Part shown: positions 43,438-52,806 of the stretch, one piece after another
Position numbering within the stretch: the first letter of the stretch is position 1
Layout: every line of letters starts with the position of its first letter
NCBI RefSeq assembly: GCF_007991275.1
Contig: NZ_BJYA01000002.1
Location: 62,001 to 126,000, forward strand
Source of the DNA: Alkalibacillus haloalkaliphilus
GTDB lineage: Bacteria > Bacillota > Bacilli > Bacillales > Alkalibacillaceae
Direction of reading: 5' to 3'
Length of the DNA stretch: 64,000 nt
Made by a program: the position numbers and the translations under genes
Notes under the pieces: model-generated
Database searches by the model: none
The model's input: the letters and a program-made list of their open reading frames with translations, nothing else
Told to the model about the DNA's origin: nothing

Positions 43438-44781
43438 ATGGCTAAACAACAAACAGTTCGAGAAGTCGCACTAAACTTATTACAACGAGTTAGTCAAAGT
43501 GGTGGGTTTAGTCATATTTTAATAAATCAAGCAATCTCAAAACATGAAGTGAAACAAGAAGATAAAGGTTTATTCACAGAGATAGTATATGGCACATTAC
43601 AACGTCAATTAACGCTAGACTTCTATTTAACTCCATTTGTCGGTAACAAGAAGATGGATCATTGGGTAAGAACATTGCTTAGAATGTCTGTCTATCAAAT
43701 GGTTTATTTAGAGCGAGTACCTGATCATGCTGTCATTAATGAGGCGGTAACGATTGCGAAGAAGAAAGGCCATAAAGGTATTAGTGGATTTGTAAATGGG
43801 GTTTTAAGAAATATTCAGCGAAAAGGTGTCCCATCATTTGATACAATTGAGGACAAAGTTGAGCGCGTATCTATAGAAACGAGTCATCCATATTGGTTAG
43901 TATCGCGTTGGGTAGATCAGTATGGTTTTGATGTCACTAAGAAGATGTGTGAGTCAAACATTGAGTCGAAAAAAGTATCAGTTCGAATTCAACCAGAAAA
44001 ACTGTCAATTGAAGAAGCGGTTGAAAAACTAGAGGTTGAAGGGATTAAGGTTGAAAGATCGCCTCTATCTAATCAAGGGTTAAATATTTTGGAAGGAAAC
44101 ATTTTAAAAAGTGAATTGTTTCCACACGCTCTAACAATTCAAGACGAAACGTCAATGTTAGTATCTGAAATGATTGATGCAAAGCCAAATATGACTGTGT
44201 TAGACGCATGTAGTGCTCCCGGTGGTAAGGCGACACACATTGCTGAGAAGATGAATTCACAGGGTGAAATTTATGCCTATGACCTTCATCAATCTAAAGT
44301 TAATCTCGTTGAAGAAAAGGCGCGTGATTTAGACTTAACGAATATTCAAGTAAAAGCCTATGACAGTCGCCTTTTATCAGAATTACATGATGAAAGTACG
44401 TTTGACCGTATTTTGTTAGATGCTCCATGCACTGGATTAGGTGTGTTAAGAAGTAAGCCAGATATTAAATATAGCAAACAGGAAGAAAATATCGAACAAT
44501 TAGCCAATATTCAACATGATTTATTGAGGTCAGTTCTTCCTTTATTAAAAGAAAATGGTAAACTAGTATATAGTACATGCACCGTAGATCGTCATGAAAA
44601 CGAAGAACAAATTAAACAACTATTAAAAGAGTATTCTAACTTACAAGTTGATCCAGCTTTTTTTGAAGAGTTACCGGAATCTTGTCAGCATTTAGAGGGG
44701 AAATCTGAATATGGGGTTCAAATTTTCCCGCATGATTTTAAAGCAGATGGATTCTTTATTACTCGTTTAGTATTTAAGTAA
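43438..44781 (+). CDS. rsmB: 16S rRNA (cytosine-967-C5)-methyltransferase RsmB
   Basis: 447 aa with an N-terminal NusB-like RNA-binding domain (about 1-140) and a C-terminal RsmB/Nop2 methyltransferase domain. SAM motif LDACSAPGGKATH, DAPCTGLGVLR (motif IV Cys) and YSTCTVDRHENE (catalytic Cys). ATG immediately after the fmt stop. rlmN, which follows in B. subtilis, is absent. Confidence 0.95.
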   Translation: MAKQQTVREVALNLLQRVSQSGGFSHILINQAISKHEVKQEDKGLFTEIVYGTLQRQLTLDFYLTPFVGNKKMDHWVRTLLRMSVYQMVYLERVPDHAVINEAVTIAKKKGHKGISGFVNGVLRNIQRKGVPSFDTIEDKVERVSIETSHPYWLVSRWVDQYGFDVTKKMCESNIESKKVSVRIQPEKLSIEEAVEKLEVEGIKVERSPLSNQGLNILEGNILKSELFPHALTIQDETSMLVSEMIDAKPNMTVLDACSAPGGKATHIAEKMNSQGEIYAYDLHQSKVNLVEEKARDLDLTNIQVKAYDSRLLSELHDESTFDRILLDAPCTGLGVLRSKPDIKYSKQEENIEQLANIQHDLLRSVLPLLKENGKLVYSTCTVDRHENEEQIKQLLKEYSNLQVDPAFFEELPESCQHLEGKSEYGVQIFPHDFKADGFFITRLVFK

Positions 44782-44809
44782 TTTTTATATAAGTGAGGTG
44801 CATGAGAGG

Positions 44810-45562
44810 ATGCATGCTGTATTTAAGACAGATAAGGGGAAAATTCGTGAAGCCAATGAAGACTTTGGTGGCGTATTTTTTAACGAAGACGATCAGTTGT
44901 TAGCTATTGTAGCGGACGGTATGGGTGGCCATCAAGCAGGTGATGTAGCTAGTCGACTAGCGGTAGAGCAAATGAAAGGTTACTGGGAAAGTACTAGAGT
45001 CTTCACAGATGTTAAAGAATTAGAGGTGTGGTTAGAAACGGTCGTTAAAGAAGTTAATGATGACCTTAAAGACCATGCGCAAAACAACGAAGAGTGCAAA
45101 GGAATGGGGACAACGCTTATTGCTGCTGCAGTACTTAATAATGAGATCGTTGTCGCTCATATCGGTGATAGTCGACTGTACCATGTCACTGAAGAAACCA
45201 TTGAACAGAAAACAACTGACCACTCTTTCGTGAACGAACTCGTCTTACAAGGCCACATCACAAAAGAAGAGGCAGAATCACATCCTAGAAAGAATGTGTT
45301 AACACGTGCTTTAGGTACGGAAGAAGAAGTTAACGTCGATACGTTATCTTATGAGTGGCAAAATGACACGTATTGCTTGTTATGTACAGACGGATTGACA
45401 AATAAACTGCCAGATGAAGATATACTACATATTGTTAATCGTTCTATGTCCAATGAGGAGAAGGTTGATCAATTATTAGAGGAGGCAAATCAACGCGGCG
45501 GTGAAGATAATATTACTGTAGCATTGATTAGCTTAGAATCGGGTGATCAAACATGGACATAG
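44810..45562 (+). CDS. prpC: PP2C-type Ser/Thr protein phosphatase PrpC
   Basis: Metal-dependent phosphatase opposing PrkC. Motifs FKTDKGKIREANED, ADGMGGHQAGDVAS, AHIGDSRLY, CTDGLTNKLPD and GGEDNITV carry the metal-binding aspartates. ATG 44810 has GAGGTG nine bases upstream and matches the usual short N-terminus; the GTG at 44798 overlaps that site. 250 aa; overlaps prkC by 10 bases. Confidence 0.96.
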   Translation: MHAVFKTDKGKIREANEDFGGVFFNEDDQLLAIVADGMGGHQAGDVASRLAVEQMKGYWESTRVFTDVKELEVWLETVVKEVNDDLKDHAQNNEECKGMGTTLIAAAVLNNEIVVAHIGDSRLYHVTEETIEQKTTDHSFVNELVLQGHITKEEAESHPRKNVLTRALGTEEEVNVDTLSYEWQNDTYCLLCTDGLTNKLPDEDILHIVNRSMSNEEKVDQLLEEANQRGGEDNITVALISLESGDQTWT

Positions 45563-47508
45563 GTAAAGTTTTAAACGAACGTTATAAAGTTATCCAATAC
45601 ATTGGTGGAGGCGGTATGGCCAATGTATATTTAGGTGAAGATTTAATTTTAGGTCGCGAAGTAGCAATAAAGTTATTAAAACTAGAGTACTCTGATCATG
45701 AAGAATTCATTGAAAGATTTAACCGAGAGGCAGAATCGGCTATAAGTCTTTCAAATGATCATATCGTTAACATTTTTGATGTCGGTCAAGAAGATGACTT
45801 ACATTATATGATTATGGAATATGTTGATGGTATGACATTAAAAGAGTATATCCAACATAAAGGCACGGTTTCGACACATGAAGCAGTTCGAATTATGATC
45901 CAGTTATCTGATGCAGTTGAACACGCTCATGATAATGGCATTATTCACCGAGACATTAAGCCGCAAAATATTTTGATGGATCATCGTGGTAATGTGAAAA
46001 TAACTGATTTTGGCATTGCAAGAGCACTGAGTTCTACTTCGTTAACGAAAACGAATGACGTGATGGGTTCTGTTCATTATTTATCCCCTGAACAGGCGAG
46101 AGGTGGAACAGCAACACGTAAATCAGACATTTATTCTTTAGGGATTGTTTTATATGAACTGTTGACTGGCCGATTACCATTCTCAGGAGAATCTGCTGTT
46201 TCAATAGCATTAAAACATATGCAAACTGAACCACCATTTGTTAGAAGCTTTAACTCTGAGGTTCCACAAAGTCTCGAAAATGTAGTGCTAAAAGCAACAG
46301 TTAAAAATCCGATTCATCGTTACGCTACGATAGAAGAGTTAAGAAATAGTTTAGAGACTGTATTTGACCATTCAAGGCTAAATGAAGAGCGTTATAACCC
46401 TCCTGAAGAAGAAGGAGAAGATACAAAAGTAATTCCAGCGATCCAACCGAATACATCAAATAACAGTACTAATGAAGAGACAATCGTCCCAACTCAACAA
46501 AATGAGAAAAAGAAGTCAAAGAAATGGATTGCGTGGGTATCTTCAATAGTTGGTATATTAATTGCAGCTTTTATTATTGCTTTATTTGTACTGCCAGGAA
46601 TGTTTATGCCAGAGGATGTCACCATTCCTGAACTAGAAGGGTATACTTATGAAGAGGCATTAATCGAACTATCCAATATAGATTTAGACGTTGAACGTGA
46701 ATCTGTTTTTAACGATGAAGTAGAAGAAGGATATGTTATTCGAACGAACCCTAGAAGTGGTACGACTGTAAAAGAAGGTTCCACGGTTGCTTTATATACG
46801 AGCTTAGGTCAAGAGAAGATCGAATTCGATGATTATGTCGGACAAGATTTTAACGAAACACGAAGGTTACTTGAGTCTCGTGGATATGGACAAGTTCGTG
46901 AAATTAGACTTGAAGATGAACGTCCTGAAGGCGAAATTATTAATCAAATTCAACCTGAGCCAGGTGAAGAAATTATTCCAGAAGACACTCGTGTCATTTT
47001 TGAAGTAAGTCAAGGGCCACCAAGTATATCGTTACCTTCTTTTAGAGATGATACTTTAGAGCGTGTTCAAAATTTTGCACAGGAAAATGAGTTAATGCTA
47101 GAAACAGAAGAAGAACATTCTGATGATATTTCAGAAGGCAGAATAACTAGGCAAGAACCAAGTCAAAATGCTGAGTTAGAACGTGGTGACGAGTTTAAAG
47201 TATATGTTTCTAAAGGTGCTGAGCCACAACCAATTACAGAACAAGTTTCGTTCACCGTTACTTATGATGAAGAAATTAATTCTGAAGATGATGAAGAAGA
47301 AGAGCCAATAGGACAAGAGGTTCAGATTTTTATAGAGGATCAAAACAATAGTATTAATGAAGTGTTTGAAGAAGATGTCATTTATGAAGATACAATCTAT
47401 ACAGTTGAACTAACGATTGAACCTGATGAAACAGGTGAAGTTCGTGTTACGAAAGAGGGTACACTTTATTATGAAGAAGCAATTCCTTATGAGCCAGGAG
47501 AGGATTAA
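45553..47508 (+). CDS. prkC: PASTA-domain Ser/Thr protein kinase PrkC
   Basis: Membrane kinase sensing muropeptides and lipid II; involved in germination and wall homeostasis. Kinase domain 10-275 (GGGGMANVYLG, VAIKLLK, HRDIKPQNIL, DFGIAR, SVHYLSPEQARG). Juxtamembrane linker, one membrane segment (about 326-350), then three PASTA repeats (about 354-555) and an acidic C-terminal domain. 651 aa. The extracellular part is rich in Glu/Asp, in line with a saline lifestyle. Confidence 0.96.
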   Translation: MDIGKVLNERYKVIQYIGGGGMANVYLGEDLILGREVAIKLLKLEYSDHEEFIERFNREAESAISLSNDHIVNIFDVGQEDDLHYMIMEYVDGMTLKEYIQHKGTVSTHEAVRIMIQLSDAVEHAHDNGIIHRDIKPQNILMDHRGNVKITDFGIARALSSTSLTKTNDVMGSVHYLSPEQARGGTATRKSDIYSLGIVLYELLTGRLPFSGESAVSIALKHMQTEPPFVRSFNSEVPQSLENVVLKATVKNPIHRYATIEELRNSLETVFDHSRLNEERYNPPEEEGEDTKVIPAIQPNTSNNSTNEETIVPTQQNEKKKSKKWIAWVSSIVGILIAAFIIALFVLPGMFMPEDVTIPELEGYTYEEALIELSNIDLDVERESVFNDEVEEGYVIRTNPRSGTTVKEGSTVALYTSLGQEKIEFDDYVGQDFNETRRLLESRGYGQVREIRLEDERPEGEIINQIQPEPGEEIIPEDTRVIFEVSQGPPSISLPSFRDDTLERVQNFAQENELMLETEEEHSDDISEGRITRQEPSQNAELERGDEFKVYVSKGAEPQPITEQVSFTVTYDEEINSEDDEEEEPIGQEVQIFIEDQNNSINEVFEEDVIYEDTIYTVELTIEPDETGEVRVTKEGTLYYEEAIPYEPGED

Positions 47509-47511
47509 TGA

Positions 47512-48393
47512 ATGCCAAAAGGAAAAATAGTTAAAGCATTAAGCGGGTTTTATGATGTATTAATAGGTCAGGAAGTGTATCGTTGCAAAGGTAGAGGAGT
47601 CTTCAGAAATCAAAAGATTACTCCTCTCGTTGGAGATGAAGTTGAGATATCTGTACAAGAAAATTATACAGGGACAATTCAAACGGTATACGAACGAGAA
47701 AACGAACTAATTAGACCGCCCGTTTCTAATGTTGACCAGGCGATTATTGTTACTTCGATGATAGAACCAGATTTTAATCCATTACTGCTCGATCGATTTT
47801 TAGTCCTTGTTGAAAATAAAGACTTAGATGCTTTAATTGTTTTTAGTAAGGAAGATTTGATTGATTCAAAGCATGAGGAAGAGATTGATTTTTTCATAAA
47901 CTATTATCAATCAATTGGCTATGATGTTGTTAAAGTTTCAAGTGAGATGGATGATTTAAATAATCAACTAGAACCTTATTTAGCTAATAAAATTTCTGTA
48001 ATTGCAGGTCAATCAGGTGTTGGAAAATCAACAATTTTAAATCAGCTAGATGAAACGTTAGAGATTGAAACAGGTGACATATCCAAAAGTTTAGGTCGGG
48101 GAAAACATACGACACGCCATGTTGAGCTATATCCTATTGCCAATGGATATGTTGCTGATACACCTGGTTTTAGCGCTCTAGACTTTGATGAACTTCAATT
48201 AGAGGATATTAGAAGGTCATTCCGAGAGTTTTTAGACTATGAAGACCGTTGTAAATTTAGAGGATGCTACCATATGAACGAACCCAAGTGTGCTGTTAAA
48301 CAAGCAGTAGACAGTGAAGAAATTAAGCTATTTAGATATGAGCATTACAAACAATTCTATGAAGAAATTAAAAATAGAAAGCCGAGGTATTAG
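47512..48393 (+). CDS. rsgA: Small ribosomal subunit biogenesis GTPase RsgA
   Basis: Circularly permuted GTPase assisting late 30S maturation. OB-fold N-terminus (about 1-70), G4 VFSKEDL before G1 GQSGVGKST (166-174), G3 DTPGF, and the C-terminal zinc knuckle CKFRGCYHMNEPKCAV. 293 aa. Starts 3 bases after the prkC stop; the prpC-prkC-rsgA order is conserved. Confidence 0.95.
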   Translation: MPKGKIVKALSGFYDVLIGQEVYRCKGRGVFRNQKITPLVGDEVEISVQENYTGTIQTVYERENELIRPPVSNVDQAIIVTSMIEPDFNPLLLDRFLVLVENKDLDALIVFSKEDLIDSKHEEEIDFFINYYQSIGYDVVKVSSEMDDLNNQLEPYLANKISVIAGQSGVGKSTILNQLDETLEIETGDISKSLGRGKHTTRHVELYPIANGYVADTPGFSALDFDELQLEDIRRSFREFLDYEDRCKFRGCYHMNEPKCAVKQAVDSEEIKLFRYEHYKQFYEEIKNRKPRY

Positions 48394-48396
48394 GTT

Positions 48397-49056
48397 ATGG
48401 TAAAGATTGCACCATCGATATTATCAGCAGATTTTTCAAAATTAGCAACTGAGATTAAATCAGTTGAAAATGATGTCGACTACATTCACGTTGATGTCAT
48501 GGATGGTCATTTCGTTCCAAATATTACGATTGGACCATTAATTGTAGAAGCGATCCGTCCTGTTACTAATCTCCCATTAGATGTTCATTTAATGATTGAG
48601 AACCCTGAAGATTATGTCCCGCAGTTTGCTAAAGCTGGAGCAGATATCATTTCGGTTCATGCTGAGGCGTGTCCGCACCTGCACCGTGTAATCCAACAAA
48701 TTAGTAACGAAGGTGTTAAACCTGGTGTCGTCATTAATCCAGCAACACCGGTTTCAACGATTGAACCGATCTTGCAAGATGTTGACCTTGTCTTAGTTAT
48801 GACGGTAAACCCTGGTTTTGGTGGTCAATCATTTATTGATTCAACATTGTCCAAAATCGAACAATTGTCAGAACTGAAGAAACAATACGGTTTTGATTAT
48901 GAAATTGAAGTTGATGGTGGCGTGAAAGCCGAGACAGCTAAAGCTTGCGTTGATGCTGGTGCTGAAGTGCTAGTTGCTGGCAGTGCGATCTTTAATCAAG
49001 AAGACCGTCAAGCTGCCATACAAACAATTAAAGCTAGTTATGAACAATCTGTGTAG
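48397..49056 (+). CDS. rpe: Ribulose-phosphate 3-epimerase
   Basis: TIM-barrel enzyme of the pentose phosphate pathway. N-terminal [13 protein letters not shown], metal-site [28 protein letters not shown] and [11 protein letters not shown] are all conserved. 219 aa. Starts 3 bases after rsgA. Confidence 0.97.
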   Translation: MVKIAPSILSADFSKLATEIKSVENDVDYIHVDVMDGHFVPNITIGPLIVEAIRPVTNLPLDVHLMIENPEDYVPQFAKAGADIISVHAEACPHLHRVIQQISNEGVKPGVVINPATPVSTIEPILQDVDLVLVMTVNPGFGGQSFIDSTLSKIEQLSELKKQYGFDYEIEVDGGVKAETAKACVDAGAEVLVAGSAIFNQEDRQAAIQTIKASYEQSV

Positions 49057-49065
49057 GTGATTGTA

Positions 49066-49707
49066 ATGAAAGTGTTTGGTATTGTGGCGGGAGGTCCTAA
49101 ATCGGACTTGCCGCCTTTAAATCATTATGAAGATATTAATCATTGGATCGGTGTGGATCACGGAGCTTACTTATTGAGTGAAAATGTTGGTCACATTGAT
49201 TTAGCGATTGGAGATTTCGATTCTGTTAGTGCGACCGAATTTTCCCAAATTAAGACGTATTCTAATGAAGTGGAAGTACATCCTGTAGACAAAGATGATA
49301 CAGATTTAGAACTTGCCATTAATTATGTTATGAAACAAAATCCTGATCGCGTCTATTTATTTGGTGCTACTGGTGGACGAAAAGATCATGAAATAGTGAA
49401 TATCATGTTATTAAAGAAGTTTAACGATGCAGGAATTGAAGCTTGGATTTGTAATGTGCAAAATGAGTTGACGTTAAAAACACCTGGTCAATATGAACTA
49501 AAGCGCGATGAACGTTTTCAATATGTATCATTTCTCCCAATTAGCGACACGGTGTATAACTTGAATTTAAAAGGTTTTTTATATGAATTAGACGGTGCAA
49601 CAGTAAAAAGTGGTAGTTCTTTAACGGTTTCAAATGAATGGAAAGAAAAAATAGGTACTTATTTTTTCACTGAAGGCATATTAATAATTGTAAAGAGCCG
49701 TGATTAA
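49066..49707 (+). CDS. thiN: Thiamine pyrophosphokinase
   Basis: Transfers pyrophosphate from ATP to thiamine. VAGGPKSDLPP, GVDHGAYLL, AIGDFDSV, KDDTDLELAI and FGATGGRKDHEI are family motifs. ATG 49066 preceded by AGGTGA. 213 aa. Upstream of spoVM, as in B. subtilis (yloS). Confidence 0.93.
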   Translation: MKVFGIVAGGPKSDLPPLNHYEDINHWIGVDHGAYLLSENVGHIDLAIGDFDSVSATEFSQIKTYSNEVEVHPVDKDDTDLELAINYVMKQNPDRVYLFGATGGRKDHEIVNIMLLKKFNDAGIEAWICNVQNELTLKTPGQYELKRDERFQYVSFLPISDTVYNLNLKGFLYELDGATVKSGSSLTVSNEWKEKIGTYFFTEGILIIVKSRD

Positions 49708-49752
49708 TTTATAGTTTAATATTTGTAATCGTGTTGGTATAGGAGGGGGAAG

Positions 49753-49833
49753 ATGAAATTTTATACGATTAAGCTTCCTAGATTTTTAGGAGGTATCGTC
49801 AGATCAATGATGGGACTCATTAAGAAGGATTAG
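49753..49833 (+). CDS. spoVM: Stage V sporulation protein M
   Basis: A 26-codon gene reading MKFYTIKLPRFLGGIVRSMM and ending GLIKKD, differing in only a few residues from B. subtilis SpoVM. This amphipathic helix recognises the convex forespore membrane and anchors SpoIVA for coat assembly, and restrains FtsH. AGGAGGGGGAAG precedes ATG. Position between thiN and rpmB is the conserved one. Confidence 0.97.
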   Translation: MKFYTIKLPRFLGGIVRSMMGLIKKD

Positions 49834-49834
49834 G

Positions 49835-49892
49835 ACGTAAAAAAGGGCTGGCTTAAAGGAAATAATCTTTTAAGCTCCAGCCCTTTTTACGT
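49835..49892. terminator. Bidirectional terminator between spoVM and rpmB
   Basis: ACGTAAAAAAGGGCTGG pairs with CCAGCCCTTTTTACGT, with an inner TTAAA/TTTAA helix. A-run and T-run on opposite sides allow use from both strands. Confidence 0.9.
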
Positions 49893-49904
49893 GTTCTGTT
49901 CGCA

Positions 49905-50093
49905 TTATACGCGTTGTACTTTACCAGATTTTAAAGCACGTGCAGAAACATAAACTTTCTGAGGTTTACCGTCTACCATAATACGTACCTTTTGTACGTT
50001 TGATTTCCATTTACGTTTGTTGGCATTCATCGCGTGTGAACGATGGTTACCAGTTGACGTTTTGCGTCCTGTCACTTGGCATTTACGAGCCAT
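49905..50093 (-). CDS. rpmB: 50S ribosomal protein L28
   Basis: 62 aa, basic; [20 protein letters not shown] and [17 protein letters not shown] are typical of L28. ATG at 50093 follows AGGAGGGATTTTAT on the minus strand. Convergent with spoVM and divergent from the Asp23-like gene. Confidence 0.97.
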   Translation of the reverse strand: MARKCQVTGRKTSTGNHRSHAMNANKRKWKSNVQKVRIMVDGKPQKVYVSARALKSGKVQRV

Positions 50094-50134
50094 ATAAAAT
50101 CCCTCCTGCATCATCTCTTTTAAATCACTTTTCT

Positions 50135-50163
50135 ACTTTATCATATGGCTACGAGTATTTCAA
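50135..50163 (-). promoter_or_regulatory. SigA promoter of rpmB
   Basis: On the minus strand, TTGAAA (50163-50158), 17-base spacer, TAAAGT (50140-50135), about 42 bases before the rpmB start. Confidence 0.65.
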
Positions 50164-50289
50164 CGATTGAATGACTAGTTTATCAAGTTTTTACACTTGA
50201 CACGTTGTTCTCTTGTGAATACGCTTTTAAAATATGTTATGTTGTAGTAAAATAGCCATAGTCATGGTCACGAATCAAGGAGGATGGAT

Positions 50290-50649
50290 ATGTCAGTTGA
50301 ATTTCAAAACAATTATGGTCAGGTAACAGTTTCCAAGGAAGTTATTTCTACAATTGCTGGTGGCGCAGCTATGGAATGCTATGGTATAGTTGGTATGGCT
50401 TCGAAAAAACAGTTTAAAGATGGCTTGTCTGAAATTCTTGGTAAAGAAAATTTCACAAAAGGTGTTGTAGTCAGACAAGAAGATCGTGATTTAAATATTG
50501 ATATGTACATTATCGTTAGCTACGGAACGAAAGTATCAGAAGTAGCTCACAACGTTCAAAACCAGGTGAAGTATGCCCTAAAACGCATGGTTGGTTTAGA
50601 TGTTGTATCCGTTAATATTTATATTCACGGTGTACGCGTAACTACATAG
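50290..50649 (+). CDS. yloU: Asp23/Gls24 family protein (YloU-like)
   Basis: 119-aa Asp23/Gls24 (alkaline shock) family protein, with VSKEVISTIAGGAAMECYGIVGM and the C-terminal VNIYIHGVRV. The family often binds membranes or the fatty acid kinase system; the next gene encodes FakA. ATG 50290 has AAGGAGG at good distance. A TTGACA at 50197-50202 upstream could be a -35, though its -10 (TACGCT) is poor. Confidence 0.9.
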   Translation: MSVEFQNNYGQVTVSKEVISTIAGGAAMECYGIVGMASKKQFKDGLSEILGKENFTKGVVVRQEDRDLNIDMYIIVSYGTKVSEVAHNVQNQVKYALKRMVGLDVVSVNIYIHGVRVTT

Positions 50650-50680
50650 AGGATTGTTGTGGATGAAGGAGGAAAATAGT

Positions 50681-52345
50681 GTGTCTAATCATACTTTAAA
50701 TGGTGAGAAATTCGCACAGATGGTTTTACTAGGTGCAAATCATCTATCTAATCAGTCACAGATGATTGATTCCTTGAACGTTTTTCCAGTACCAGATGGT
50801 GATACTGGAACAAATATGAACTTAACGATGACTTCAGGAGCTTCTGAAGTCGAAAAAGTAACTAATAACCATATTGGCGAAGTGGCTAACGCTTTAGCTA
50901 AAGGTTTATTAATGGGAGCGAGAGGTAACTCAGGTGTTATCCTTTCTCAATTGTTCCGTGGCTTTTCTAAAAGTGTTAAAGAAAAAGAAACTTTAACGAC
51001 AAATGACATAGCACAAGCTTTAGAAGCTGGTGTTGAAACTGCTTATAAAGCGGTCATGAAACCAGTGGAAGGTACTGTTCTAACAGTTGCAAAAGATGCT
51101 GCTAAAAAAGGTTTAGAAGCTGCTGATTCAACTGATGACCTTGTTTCGTTTTTTGAACAAGTGTTAGAAGAATCAAAAGCTTCATTAGAGCGTACCCCAG
51201 ATCTACTTCCGGTATTAAAAGAAGTAGGAGTAGTAGATAGTGGTGGACAAGGTCTAGTGACAGTGTATGAAGGATTCTTAGCGTCATTGAAAGGTGAAGA
51301 AGTACCAGATGTTAGTTCTACTCCTTCACTTGATGATTTAGTAAGTGCTGAACACCATAAAATGCACCAAGATTTCATGGAGACAGAAGATATTGAATTC
51401 GGTTACTGTACTGAATTCATGGTTAAGTTTGAGGAAGACAAGTTAAAAGACAACCCATTTGATGAAGAACAATATCGCAATGAGTTAAGCGAACATGGTG
51501 ATTCTTTATTAGTTGTATCAGATGACGAAGTTGTGAAAGTGCACATTCATGCTGAATATCCTGGTGAAGCGATGACACTTGGTCAAAAGTTTGGAAGCTT
51601 AATCAATATTAAGATTGAAAATATGCGTGAACAACATACATCAATTGTCGGAGAACAAACTAAAGAAGAAGCCCCGGCTAAACGTCAAAATTTAGCTGTT
51701 GTGACAGTTGGTATGGGTGATGGAATTAAAGAAATGTTTGAAAGCCTAGGCGCAACGGTCGTCATTGAGGGTGGACAAACAATGAACCCAAGTACACAAG
51801 ATATTGTTGAAGCAGTTAATAAGGCACATGCTGATCATGTACTAGTCCTACCAAATAATAAAAATATCGTGATGGCTGCAGAACAAGCTGAAGAATTAGC
51901 AGATGCTAACGTTAAAGTGGTGCCAACGAAGACAGTGCCTCAAGGTATGAGTGCCATGTTAGCACTGAATTTTGAAGCTTCTCTTGAAGATAATCAAGAA
52001 GCAATGACTGAAGCAATGCAATTTGTTAAAACTGGTCAGATCACTTATGCAGTTCGCGATACACAAATTGACGGTCGTGAAATTGAAGAAGGTAATTTCA
52101 TGGGGATTTTAGATGGTTCCATTCAAGCCGTGAACCGTGACAAAATGGAAGCGATCAATGAATTGTTAAACAACCTTGTTGATGATGAAGAAGATGAAAT
52201 TGTAACTATTTTACAAGGTGAAGAAGGAACTGACGAAGAAGTAGAACAAATCGAAGAATATATCGAAAAGCATTTTGAAGAAATTGAAGTAGAAGTGCAT
52301 AAAGGAAACCAACCGATCTATTCATATATCTTTTCTGTGGAGTAA
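50681..52345 (+). CDS. fakA: Fatty acid kinase catalytic subunit FakA (DhaL/DegV-associated, YloV)
   Basis: 554 aa. N-terminal DhaL-type kinase domain with NVFPVPDGDTGTNMNLTM (metal-binding aspartates) and GARGNSGVILSQLFRGF, a middle domain with the conserved FGYCTEFMVKF, and a C-terminal domain (VLPNNKNIVMAAEQA). Works with DegV-like FakB proteins to phosphorylate exogenous fatty acids. GTG 50681 is preferred for its AAGGAGG and family N-terminus; the TTG at 50654 is not needed. Confidence 0.93.
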   Translation: MSNHTLNGEKFAQMVLLGANHLSNQSQMIDSLNVFPVPDGDTGTNMNLTMTSGASEVEKVTNNHIGEVANALAKGLLMGARGNSGVILSQLFRGFSKSVKEKETLTTNDIAQALEAGVETAYKAVMKPVEGTVLTVAKDAAKKGLEAADSTDDLVSFFEQVLEESKASLERTPDLLPVLKEVGVVDSGGQGLVTVYEGFLASLKGEEVPDVSSTPSLDDLVSAEHHKMHQDFMETEDIEFGYCTEFMVKFEEDKLKDNPFDEEQYRNELSEHGDSLLVVSDDEVVKVHIHAEYPGEAMTLGQKFGSLINIKIENMREQHTSIVGEQTKEEAPAKRQNLAVVTVGMGDGIKEMFESLGATVVIEGGQTMNPSTQDIVEAVNKAHADHVLVLPNNKNIVMAAEQAEELADANVKVVPTKTVPQGMSAMLALNFEASLEDNQEAMTEAMQFVKTGQITYAVRDTQIDGREIEEGNFMGILDGSIQAVNRDKMEAINELLNNLVDDEEDEIVTILQGEEGTDEEVEQIEEYIEKHFEEIEVEVHKGNQPIYSYIFSVE

Positions 52346-52366
52346 TATTATAAATTATATGCATTC

Positions 52367-52395
52367 AAAAGAGTCCAAGAAATTGGGCTCTTTTT
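52367..52395 (+). terminator. Terminator after fakA
   Basis: AAAAGAGTCC pairs with GGGCTCTTTT around a short loop, T-run follows. Confidence 0.8.
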
Positions 52396-52406
52396 ATGTT
52401 TAAAGA

Positions 52407-52622
52407 CTCTAAAATATTTGTTGGGGTAGTTGTACAATTTTTATAGCTTTAAAGGGTGCGTGTTTTGTGCCTGAACCGTTGGTATCAGGTGATCCGCTCT
52501 CGGTGGACGCTTTCCGCGGGCACGGCTCGAGCCTCCTCGGCCCAAAAAGCGGGGCCTGTGGGGTCTCGAGACTCGTGCTGTTCCCGCTGGAGTCGCCACC
52601 TTCGCTCCTCACCTGATACCAA
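52407..52622 (+). repeat. Dispersed GC-rich palindromic repeat, copy 2 (complete)
   Basis: Starts with the CTCTAAAATATTTGTTGGGG block shared with 7403. It then carries a 144-base core bounded by perfect 14-base inverted repeats TTGGTATCAGGTGA (52479-52492) and TCACCTGATACCAA (52609-52622). Inside, 52508-52594 matches 7836-7922 in inverse orientation. GC-rich and non-coding; its ORFs on both strands are by-products of high GC. Resembles a MITE-like element. 52623-52771 beyond it holds nothing recognisable. Confidence 0.85.
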
Positions 52623-52771
52623 CTTTGTGCTTAATCAAGAATATAAAAAAGCACGTTAACTCCTTATTTGTTATCCTTGTTCCTACATGTACAAACACCA
52701 ATGGCATAATTAAGAGGGTTCCTTAGAAGGCATCAAAAGGGTTGGTTTAGAACCTATTAAAAAACAATCCA

Positions 52772-52800
52772 TTGTAATTTTTTCCTGTTCATGATAATAT
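52772..52800 (+). promoter_or_regulatory. Promoter of the T-box leader / MFS gene
   Basis: TTGTAA (52772-52777), 17-base spacer, TAATAT (52795-52800). Confidence 0.55.
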
Positions 52801-52806
52801 AAATAA

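Noticed and set aside
49710-49752. SigE-like -35 (TAATATTT) before spoVM
   Set aside because: No matching -10 at proper distance; it would fall on the ribosome site.
52409-52659. ORFs on both strands within the GC-rich repeat
   Set aside because: Open frames result from high GC and palindromy; composition unlike the genome's proteins.
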